In this document: positions 25,790-32,462 of the stretch, piece after piece | How the letters are laid out: each line of letters begins with the position of its first letter | Position numbering within the stretch: the first letter of the stretch is position 1 | Notes under the pieces: generated by a model | Seen by the model: the letters and a program-made list of their open reading frames with translations, nothing else | Told to the model about the DNA's origin: nothing | Database searches by the model: none | Source: Kribbella sp. ALI-6-A | Lineage (GTDB): Bacteria > Actinomycetota > Actinomycetes > Propionibacteriales > Kribbellaceae | Assembly: GCF_001984195.1 (NCBI RefSeq) | Contig: NZ_MTQN01000010.1 | Span: 372,001-436,000 of the forward strand | DNA: 64,000 nucleotides | Reading direction: 5' to 3' | Position numbers and translations under genes: made by a program

Positions 25790-27731
25790 CGCCGGCAAGA
25801 CCAGCCTGACCGAGCGGCTGCTGCACGCGGCCGGCGTGATCGACCGGGTCGGCAGCGTCGACGCCGGCAGTACCCGGACCGACACGATGGACCTCGAACG
25901 CCGCCGCGGTATCACGATCCGCTCCGCGGTGGTGTCGTTCGAGCTGTCCGGCCTGACCGTCAACCTGATCGACACCCCCGGCCACTCCGACTTCATCGCC
26001 GAGGTCGAGCGCGCGCTCTCGGTGCTCGACGGCGCCGTACTGGTGCTGTCGGCGGTGGAAGGTGTCCAGGTGCAGACGCGCCTGCTGATGCGCACGCTGC
26101 AGCGCCTGCGCATCCCGACGCTGCTGTTCGTGAACAAGATCGACCGGATGGGCGCCCGGTACGACGAACTGCTGGCCGATGTCCGCCGCTTGCTGACCCC
26201 GGCGGCGATTCCGCTCGGCACGGTGCGGGATCTCGGCGCCCGGAGTGCCCGGTTCGTGCCGTATACGCCGGGGACGGGGGCAGTGGACGAGTTGCTTGCT
26301 GAGCGCAACGATATGTATCTGGAGAGGTATCTGGCGGACGATCTGACTGCCGCTGATCAGCAGACGGAACTCGCCGACCAGGTCCGGCGGGCGTTGGTCC
26401 AGCCGGTGTACTTCGGCTCGGCGATCACCGGCAACGGCGTACCGGAGCTGATCGAGGGGATTCGTACGTTGTTGCCCTGGGCAAGCGGATCGGCCAAGGA
26501 TCCGTTGCAGGCATCGGTTTTCAAGGTGGAGCGTGGGGCGGCGGGAGAGAAGATCGCGTCGGCGCGCGTCTTTGCCGGCACCCTGCGGGCGCGCGAGCAG
26601 ATCGAGGTCCATCGAGGCGAGCAGGCTGTGCTGCGCTCGTCCGCGCCGGCCTCGCCGGGCGCCGGAGGCGGTTCGGCCCGGGGAGCGTCGTACTTCGCGA
26701 AACCCACGTCTGTCCAGGTCTTCGCCCGCGGTGAGACCGAGCGGGTGGAGGCAGTGGAAGCCGGACGGATCGTCGCGTTGCGAGGCCTCAAGGAGATCCG
26801 CATCGGGGACCAGCTCGGCGGTCCCGGGGACCGGGGTGGGCAGCTGTTCGCGCCACCGACGCTGGAGACGGTGGTACGGGCGGGGGATCGGATCAAGCTC
26901 TTCCAAGCGCTGCAGCAGCTCGCCGAGCAGGATCCGCTGATCCGCGTCCGCAAGGACGACGAGATCTCGGTCAGCCTGTACGGCGAAGTGCAGAAGGAGG
27001 TGATCGCCAGCCTGCTCGCCGACGAGTACGGCCTGGCGGTGACCTTCGACGAGACCCGGCCGATCCACCAGGAACGCCCGATCGGCAGCGGTACCGCCGT
27101 GCGGGAGATGGGGGCGCCCGACAACCCATGGGTGGCGACCGTCGGCTTCCGCGTCTCGCCCGCGCCGGCCGGTACCGGGATCGACTACCGGCTGGAGGTC
27201 GAGCTCGGCGGCCTGCCGCGCGCGTTCCACACCGCGATCGAGGAGACCGTGCGGCAGACGTTGTTGCAAGGGTTGTCCGGCTGGGAGGTGGACTACGTCC
27301 GGGTCGACCTGATCCGGACCGGCTACTCGTCGCCGGTCACGGTCGCCATGGACTTCCGCCGGCTCGTCCCACTGGTCTTGCTGGAAGCTCTCGCCCAGGC
27401 CGGCACCACCGTCGTCGAACCGGTGAACCATTTCGAACTCGACCTGCCGCCCGACTCGGTCTCACCAGTTCTCGGGCGCCTGGCCGAAGCCCACGCGACC
27501 GTCGAAACCAGCCGGATCGACGCCAACCACGCGCAACTCACCGGCCTGATCCCAGCCGGGCGCGTGCATGCCTTCGAGACCCAACTTCCCGGCCTCACCC
27601 ACGGCGAAGGCATCCTGCTCAGCACCTTCGCGGCGTACCACCCCGTGCCCGGTACGCCGCCCACCCGGCCCCGCACGGACGGCAACCCGCTGAACCTCAA
27701 GGAGTACCTGCTGCACCTCAACCACCAGTAG
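25752..27731 (+). CDS. Tet(M)/OtrA-type ribosomal protection GTPase
   Basis: 659 residues, EF-G-like. It binds the ribosome and ejects tetracyclines with GTP hydrolysis. GTPase motifs: AHVDAGKTSLTERLL (G1), RRRGITIRSA (switch I), DTPGHSDF (G3), FVNKIDRMG (G4). EF-G domains II-V follow, with GYSSPVTVAMDFRRLVPLVLLEAL and the C-terminal AYHPVPGTPP. TTG 25752 gives MSTLTMGILAHVDAGKT, matching the usual N-terminal length; ATG 25767 is possible. GAGGA lies upstream. It is preceded by a leader ORF and followed by a hairpin. Self-resistance or low-level intrinsic resistance are both possible; no biosynthetic genes are nearby. Confidence 0.9.
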   Translation: MSTLTMGILAHVDAGKTSLTERLLHAAGVIDRVGSVDAGSTRTDTMDLERRRGITIRSAVVSFELSGLTVNLIDTPGHSDFIAEVERALSVLDGAVLVLSAVEGVQVQTRLLMRTLQRLRIPTLLFVNKIDRMGARYDELLADVRRLLTPAAIPLGTVRDLGARSARFVPYTPGTGAVDELLAERNDMYLERYLADDLTAADQQTELADQVRRALVQPVYFGSAITGNGVPELIEGIRTLLPWASGSAKDPLQASVFKVERGAAGEKIASARVFAGTLRAREQIEVHRGEQAVLRSSAPASPGAGGGSARGASYFAKPTSVQVFARGETERVEAVEAGRIVALRGLKEIRIGDQLGGPGDRGGQLFAPPTLETVVRAGDRIKLFQALQQLAEQDPLIRVRKDDEISVSLYGEVQKEVIASLLADEYGLAVTFDETRPIHQERPIGSGTAVREMGAPDNPWVATVGFRVSPAPAGTGIDYRLEVELGGLPRAFHTAIEETVRQTLLQGLSGWEVDYVRVDLIRTGYSSPVTVAMDFRRLVPLVLLEALAQAGTTVVEPVNHFELDLPPDSVSPVLGRLAEAHATVETSRIDANHAQLTGLIPAGRVHAFETQLPGLTHGEGILLSTFAAYHPVPGTPPTRPRTDGNPLNLKEYLLHLNHQ

Positions 27732-27742
27732 CCGTACGCCGC

Positions 27743-27767
27743 GGCGGTGGGCACCCCGTCCACCGCC
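27743..27767 (+). terminator. Hairpin after the ribosomal protection gene
   Basis: An 8-bp stem GGCGGTGG / CCACCGCC with a 9-nt loop, 12 nt after the stop codon and upstream of the ABC-F promoter. Confidence 0.5.
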
Positions 27768-27815
27768 ACGGCGCCGTCCGGGCACATCTGCGTGATCACG
27801 TACCCTGGGGCGGTT

Positions 27816-29651
27816 ATGGCTGCCACCCCCGCACCCAATCTGGTCAATCTCGAAGCCGTCTCCAAGGGCTTCGGCACCCGGCTTCTGCTCGACAAGGTGA
27901 GTCTCGGCGTCGGCCGGGGCGACCGGGTCGGAGTGGTCGGGCGGAACGGGGACGGCAAGTCGACGCTGCTGCAGCTCCTCGCCCGCCGGGAAGAGCCGGA
28001 CGACGGCCGCGTCACGCAGAACCGCGACCTCCGGCTCGGCTACCTCGGCCAGAGCGACGACCTGGACCCGAACCTCACCGTCAGCCAGGCGGTGCTCGGC
28101 GACGCCGAGACCTACACCTGGGCGGCCGATCCGCGAGCGCGCTCCGTGATGGAGCACCTGCTCGGTGAGATCGACCACGAGGCGCTGATCGGCACGCTGA
28201 GCGGTGGCGAGCGCCGCCGGACCTCCCTGGCGAGGCTGCTGCTGACCGACGTCGACCTGCTGGTGCTGGACGAGCCGACCAACCACCTGGACATCGAGGC
28301 GGTCAACTGGCTCGCCGCGCATGTGGTCGACCGGGCCGGTGCGCTGATCGTCGTCACCCACGACCGGTGGTTCCTCGACGCGGTCTGCACGCAGACCTGG
28401 GAGGTGCAGGGCGGCCGCGTTTCGTCGTACGACGGCGGTTATGCGGCGTACGTGCTGGCCAAGGCCGAGCGTTCGCGTTCCGAGCAGGTGAGCGAAGCCA
28501 AACGGCAGAACCTGCTGAAGAAGGAGCTGGCCTGGTTGCGCCGCGGCGCACCGGCCCGGACGTCGAAGCCGAAGTTCCGGATCGACGCGGCGAACGCCCT
28601 GATCGAGAACGAGCCGGCGCCGCGCGACAAGCTCGCGCTTTCGAAGCTGGCGACGTCCCGGCTGGGCAAGGACGTGTACGACGCCGAGAACGTCACCTTG
28701 AAGTTCGGCGACCGGGTGATGCTCGACCACGTCACATTCCGGCTCGGCCCGGCCGACCGGATCGGGCTGCTCGGCCCGAACGGCGCCGGCAAGACGACGT
28801 TCCTCAAGGTGCTGACCGGTCAGCTCGCGCCGGACTCCGGCCTGGTCAAGCAGGGCAAGACGGTCCGGATCGCGAACCTGTCGCAGACCCTCGACGAGGT
28901 CGACGGCATGAAAACCGTGCTCGCGCACATCACCGACATCAAGCGCACGGCGGCACTGGCCGGGCACAGCGGTGAGCTGACCTCGTCGCAGCTGCTCGAG
29001 CGGTTCGGCTTCACCGGCGACAAGCTGACCACGCGGATCAGCGACCTGTCCGGTGGCGAACGACGCCGGCTGCAGCTGCTTCGGATCCTGCTGGACGAGC
29101 CGAACGTGCTGATCCTCGACGAGCCCACCAACGACCTGGACGTCGAGACGCTGACCGTGCTGGAGGACTTCCTCGACAGCTGGCCCGGGGTCGTCGTGGT
29201 GGTCACGCACGACCGGTACTTCCTCGAGCGGGTCAGCGACATGGTCTACGCGATCATGGGCGACGGCAACGTGCGGCACCTGCCGCGCGGGGTCGAGCAG
29301 TACCTGGACGAACTCGAGACCGGTACGCCGGGGCGTCGGGTCGTCGTCTCGGGGGTTTCCGCGTCTGGTTCGGTCGCGGCCCCTGAGGTGAGCGCCGGTA
29401 CGCCGAGCGCGCCCGCTGCCGCGCCGATCGACGCTGCCGCGGCGCGGGCGGCGAAGAAGGAGCTGAACCGGATCGAGCGACAGCTGTCCAAGCTGGCCGA
29501 CACCGAGAAGAAGCTGCACGACCAGCTCGCTGCTCACGCGAGCGACTACGGCCGGCTCGCGGAGCTGGACACGGAACTGCGCAAGCTCAATGAGGAACGC
29601 GAAGAGCTGGAAAGCGCGTGGCTGGAAGCGGCGGAGCGCGCGGAGAGTTAG
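27816..29651 (+). CDS. ABC-F family ATP-binding protein
   Basis: 611 residues, two ABC domains and no membrane domain. Walker A: GRNGDGKSTLLQ (note Asp in place of the usual Ala/Ser) and GPNGAGKTTFLK. Signatures: LSGGERRRTSLARL and LSGGERRRLQLL. Walker B: LLVLDEPTNHLD and VLILDEPTNDLD. A linker of about 75 residues lies between the domains and a C-terminal coiled coil contains KKELNRIERQLSKL. It is Uup/housekeeping-like, acting on ribosomes rather than as a transporter. TACCCT (27801-27806) lies 9 nt before the ATG. This gene normally follows ispE in actinobacteria. Confidence 0.92.
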   Translation: MAATPAPNLVNLEAVSKGFGTRLLLDKVSLGVGRGDRVGVVGRNGDGKSTLLQLLARREEPDDGRVTQNRDLRLGYLGQSDDLDPNLTVSQAVLGDAETYTWAADPRARSVMEHLLGEIDHEALIGTLSGGERRRTSLARLLLTDVDLLVLDEPTNHLDIEAVNWLAAHVVDRAGALIVVTHDRWFLDAVCTQTWEVQGGRVSSYDGGYAAYVLAKAERSRSEQVSEAKRQNLLKKELAWLRRGAPARTSKPKFRIDAANALIENEPAPRDKLALSKLATSRLGKDVYDAENVTLKFGDRVMLDHVTFRLGPADRIGLLGPNGAGKTTFLKVLTGQLAPDSGLVKQGKTVRIANLSQTLDEVDGMKTVLAHITDIKRTAALAGHSGELTSSQLLERFGFTGDKLTTRISDLSGGERRRLQLLRILLDEPNVLILDEPTNDLDVETLTVLEDFLDSWPGVVVVVTHDRYFLERVSDMVYAIMGDGNVRHLPRGVEQYLDELETGTPGRRVVVSGVSASGSVAAPEVSAGTPSAPAAAPIDAAAARAAKKELNRIERQLSKLADTEKKLHDQLAAHASDYGRLAELDTELRKLNEEREELESAWLEAAERAES

Positions 29652-29670
29652 TACGGCGGGGAGAGACCTC

Positions 29671-29739
29671 CCCACGCGCCGCTCCGCGCGCTCCTTCGTC
29701 GCGTGCTTCGCGGTGCTCCCGCCCGCCCGATCAGGGGCA
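29671..29739 (-). repeat. Dispersed intergenic repeat, copy C
   Basis: On the minus strand this ~69-nt stretch matches 42922-42991 at roughly nine positions in ten by eye, sharing GAGCACCGCG, GCACGCGACGAAGGAGCGCG and GGCGCGTGGG. It directly abuts the 36-nt tandem repeats and lies 19 nt after the ABC-F stop, in the 876-bp gap 29652-30527. Confidence 0.75.
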
Positions 29740-29742
29740 CGC

Positions 29743-29830
29743 GCTGCCGCGCTGAGGTACGCGCTTCGCGCTGTGCGCGCTGCCGCGCTGAGGTACGCGC
29801 TTCGCGCTGTACGTGCTGCCGCGCTGTACG
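29743..29830. repeat. 36-nt tandem repeat, two full copies plus a partial third
   Basis: Copies start at 29743, 29779 and 29815; each begins GCTGCCGCGCTGAGGTACGC (the third diverges after 12 nt). The first two differ only in the last few bases. Shorter GCGCTG and TACGCGCT units continue to about 29870. There are no spacers, so this is not CRISPR. It is not coding in any convincing frame. Confidence 0.8.
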
Positions 29831-30177
29831 CGCTGTCGCGCTGAGCACGCGCTGCCGCCGGAGTATTCGCTCGTGCGCAAGAACGCCCATCGGCGCGCGG
29901 ACGGTTGTGGCGGATCGAGGCGCGGCGGCGATGTGCCTGACCACTGAGCGCGGGTGTCGCATCGGTCAAACTGCTACCGGGTTGCCTGTCGCCCGGCATG
30001 CACGGTCGTGCGCTTCAGCATGGAGTCCCAGCTTCAGCGCGACGCCACATCGGGGTCGCTGGCCGGTGGAACTCACTAAACCGCCGAGTAACACCGCCGG
30101 AACCCCCTGAAGCCCCGATGCGCCGAATCCCCAGCATTTCGGCTTGTGTATACATGATCAAATTCCCGACGCCGTGA

Positions 30178-30225
30178 ATCGCGGCGTGCGCTCCCATCCC
30201 CTGTGATTGGGAGCGACGCCGCGAT
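30178..30225. other. Long hairpin in a non-coding gap
   Basis: The left arm (30178-30196) and right arm (30208-30225) pair over 18 bp with a single bulged G and an 11-nt loop; the arms begin ATCGCGGCGT and TGGGAGCGAC. It lies in the convergent gap 29652-30527. The rest of the gap is moderate-GC and shows a GTTGC-N5-GCAAC dyad at 30433-30447 but no gene. A terminator or a small structured RNA are possible. Confidence 0.45.
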
Positions 30226-30527
30226 CACCTGGGTGAGCGGGCCCCGTGCCGGTCCACGTTGTCCGGGCCCCGAGCCCCGGACACCATCGACCTCTCTCGG
30301 CGAACCACCTCTTGCCGCCGAAAGAACCTTGTTCGCGACGATGCGTAGCCATAAACGCACCGACAGTGAGGACATTAGTGCGCGTGATGACTCAGTGTCG
30401 ACAGCCGTTCGCTACAGCACCTTCACGATCCGGTTGCAACTAGCAACGATCGGGCCGGGTATTAAGTGACGCGCCGTCTTTTCGGATTATTCGAACGTTA
30501 TTCGGCCGGTTTCCGGAGGTTGAATCT

Positions 30528-31025
30528 TCAATGCGTTTCCTGGTCGAACGGGCCGACCAGATCGCGCAGCAGACGGGCGAGTTTGGCCTGGTCCCGGTCG
30601 GTGACGGCGGCCAGGAGGGTGCGCTCGTGGGCGAGCAGGTCGGCCAGTGCCGCGTCGACCGCGTCGCGGCCCGCGGTGGTCAGCTGGACCAGTACGCCAC
30701 GCCGGTCGGCGGGATCCGGGAGTCGCTCGACCAGGCCGCGGGCGGCCAGGCGGTCGACGCGGTTTGTCATCGTGCCCGAGGTCACCAGCGTCTCCTTGAG
30801 GAGCCGGCCGGGGGAGAGTTGGTACGGCGCACCCGCGCGGCGCAGCGCGGCCAGGACGTCGAACTCCCAGGACTCCAGTCCGTGGGTCGCGAACGCCTGA
30901 CTGCGGGCGCGGTCCAGATGCCGGGCGAGCCTGCTCACCCGGGACAGCACCTCCATCGGTGCCACGTCGAGATCGGGGCGCTCCCGGCGCCAGGCCTCGA
31001 TCAGCCGGTCGACCTCGTCTTTCAT
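30528..31025 (-). CDS. MarR family transcriptional regulator
   Basis: 165 residues with a winged HTH: GLESWEFDVLAALRRAG, LSPGRLLKETLVTSGTMTNRVDRLAARGLVERLPDPADRRGVLVQLT. Regulators of this type are usually released from DNA by phenolic ligands or oxidation; only one Cys-poor HTH is visible, so ligand sensing is likelier. TACTCT (31038-31033) lies 7 nt before the ATG on the minus strand, a leaderless pattern. It is divergent from a methyltransferase gene with two shared palindromic operators, so autoregulation plus control of that gene is likely. Confidence 0.88.
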   Translation of the reverse strand: MKDEVDRLIEAWRRERPDLDVAPMEVLSRVSRLARHLDRARSQAFATHGLESWEFDVLAALRRAGAPYQLSPGRLLKETLVTSGTMTNRVDRLAARGLVERLPDPADRRGVLVQLTTAGRDAVDAALADLLAHERTLLAAVTDRDQAKLARLLRDLVGPFDQETH

Positions 31026-31049
31026 GGGATCGAGAGTATCCGTCAAGAC

Positions 31050-31063
31050 TCTTGACATCAAGA
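31050..31063. promoter_or_regulatory. MarR operator 1
   Basis: TCTTGACATCAAGA, a 14-bp near-perfect palindrome (6-bp arms around AT). Its TTGACA (31052-31057) can serve as the -35 of the plus-strand methyltransferase promoter with TAGGGT (31077-31082) as -10, so binding would block it. Confidence 0.7.
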
Positions 31064-31095
31064 CACCTCGCGGGCGTAGGGTGAGGTCGTAGGTA

Positions 31096-31109
31096 TCTTG
31101 ACGTCAAGA
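31096..31109. promoter_or_regulatory. MarR operator 2
   Basis: TCTTGACGTCAAGA, a perfect 14-bp palindrome 46 bp centre-to-centre from operator 1 and 22 nt before the methyltransferase ATG. The two sites share the same half-site and flank the divergent start region. Confidence 0.75.
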
Positions 31110-31131
31110 GATCTCGTATGAGGAGCCCACG

Positions 31132-32052
31132 ATGCGCACGTCCCCGGTGTGGAACCCGCAGCAGTACGGCAAGTACGCCGACGAGCGGGGCCGCCCGTTC
31201 GCCGACCTGGTCGGCCGCATCGGGCCGATCCGTGGGAACGGGCAGGTGGGTGCTCCCAACACACCCGATGCGCCCGCGGTCGGCGCCACCAGGGCAGCCG
31301 ACGCGGCTGACGCGCCCGCAGTCGGCGCCCCCAGCGCCGCCGACGCCGCCAATCCCGTCGTGATCGACCTCGGCTGTGGCCCGGGCAACCTCACCGTCGG
31401 CCTGCTAGACCGGTGGCCCTCGGCAACCATCCTCGGCGTCGACAGCTCCGCCGAGATGATCGCCGAAGCCGAGAAACTCCGCTCGGACCCCGCGATCGCC
31501 GCCCGCCTCACCTTCGAGGTCGGTGACCTCCGCGACTGGTCCGCCCCGGCGGAGTCGATCGACGTCATCGTCACGAACGCGACCCTGCAATGGATCCCGG
31601 AACAACTCGACCTGCTGCCCGGCTTCGTCGACGCGCTCCGGCCCGGCGGCTGGCTCGCCATCCAGATCCCCGGCAACGGCGACGCGCCCTCGCACGCGAT
31701 CCTGCGTGAGCTGGCCGAGCGACCGCCGTACGCCGAGTACGCGGCGGGCAAGTCGTTGCGGCCGGACGTCCCGGGTCCGGCGGAGTACGTCGAGGCGCTC
31801 AGCGCGCTCGGATGCACCGTCGACGCCTGGGAGACGACGTACAGCCACCTGCTGCCCGGCGACAACGCCGTACTGGAATGGGTGAAGGGGACCGGCGCGC
31901 GGCCGGTGCTGCAGTCGTTGCCCGACGGGCTGCGGGAGCAGTTCGAGGCGGAGTACGGCGCTCGGCTCGCGGAGGCCTATCCGCGGCGGGAGTTCGGCAC
32001 GTTGCTGCCGTTCCGGCGGATCTTCGCGGTGGCGCGGAAGGCGGAGCGGTGA
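31132..32052 (+). CDS. tam: Trans-aconitate 2-methyltransferase-like SAM methyltransferase
   Basis: 306 residues. The N-terminus VWNPQQYGKYADERGRPFADLVGRI is the Tam signature, followed by SAM motif I VIDLGCGPGNLTVGLL, GVDSSAEMI and the post-motif VTNATLQWIPE. Tam methyl-esterifies trans-aconitate to remove this inhibitor of aconitase. Between signature and SAM motif there is an unusual ~40-residue Ala/Pro-rich insertion with a degenerate duplication (DAPAVGATRAADAADAPAVGAPSAAD would be the region; key unit PAVGA twice). It is controlled by the divergent MarR gene (inferred) and overlaps the next gene by 1 nt (TGATG). Confidence 0.82.
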   Translation: MRTSPVWNPQQYGKYADERGRPFADLVGRIGPIRGNGQVGAPNTPDAPAVGATRAADAADAPAVGAPSAADAANPVVIDLGCGPGNLTVGLLDRWPSATILGVDSSAEMIAEAEKLRSDPAIAARLTFEVGDLRDWSAPAESIDVIVTNATLQWIPEQLDLLPGFVDALRPGGWLAIQIPGNGDAPSHAILRELAERPPYAEYAAGKSLRPDVPGPAEYVEALSALGCTVDAWETTYSHLLPGDNAVLEWVKGTGARPVLQSLPDGLREQFEAEYGARLAEAYPRREFGTLLPFRRIFAVARKAER

Positions 32053-32399
32053 TGCGGCTCGACCACGTGCAGGTGTCCTGCCCACCGGGCGGTGAGGACG
32101 TGGCGCGGGCGTTCTACCGCGACGCCCTCGGGATGACCGAGATCGCGAAACCAGCGTTGCTCGCGGCAAGGGGTGGATGCTGGTTCGAGCAAGACGACGC
32201 CGAGATCCACGTCGGGGTGGAGACCGACTTCCGGCCGGCGCGGAAGGCCCATCCGGCGTTGGCAGTCGACGACCTGGACGCACTGGCCGCCAAGCTGGAA
32301 ACACTCGGCTACCCGGTGACCTGGGACAACGACACCATCCCCGGCCGCCGCCGCTTCCACACCGCCGACGGCCACGGCAACCGCATAGAGATCGTCTAG
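32052..32399 (+). CDS. Glyoxalase/VOC superfamily protein
   Basis: 115 residues with the VOC beta-alpha-beta pattern: MRLDHVQVSCPPGGEDVARAF, YRDALGMTEI, the central GCWFEQDDAEIHVGVE and the C-terminal GRRRFHTADGHGNRIEIV. Metal-ligand positions His5 and Glu at the C-terminus can be seen. The ATG overlaps the tam stop by one base, so the pair is an operon. Substrate unknown; it may be a dioxygenase, a glyoxalase or a binding protein. Confidence 0.8.
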   Translation: MRLDHVQVSCPPGGEDVARAFYRDALGMTEIAKPALLAARGGCWFEQDDAEIHVGVETDFRPARKAHPALAVDDLDALAAKLETLGYPVTWDNDTIPGRRRFHTADGHGNRIEIV

Positions 32400-32408
32400 C
32401 AAAACCGC

Positions 32409-32454
32409 AGCGTCCGAAGAACCGTGCGCTACAGGCCACGGTTCTTCGGACGCT
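32409..32454. terminator. Bidirectional terminator with an 18-bp perfect stem
   Basis: Arms 32409-32426 (AGCGTCCGAAGAACCGTG) and 32437-32454 pair perfectly around a 10-nt loop, between the convergent VOC gene (ends 32399) and the ABC permease gene (ends 32463). It is among the strongest hairpins in the window. Confidence 0.85.
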
Positions 32455-32462
32455 GGCAGGAA

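Noticed and set aside
29743-29830. 36-nt repeats resembling a CRISPR array
   Set aside because: The copies are directly adjacent with no spacers, and no cas genes are present.
27462-29999. Very long open frame (about 845 codons) antisense to the ABC-F gene, and similar ones antisense to the desaturase/kinase, glmU/prs, the anchor-repeat operon and mfd
   Set aside because: They mirror real genes with high third-position GC, have Arg/Asp/Gln-rich low-complexity translations and show no family motifs.
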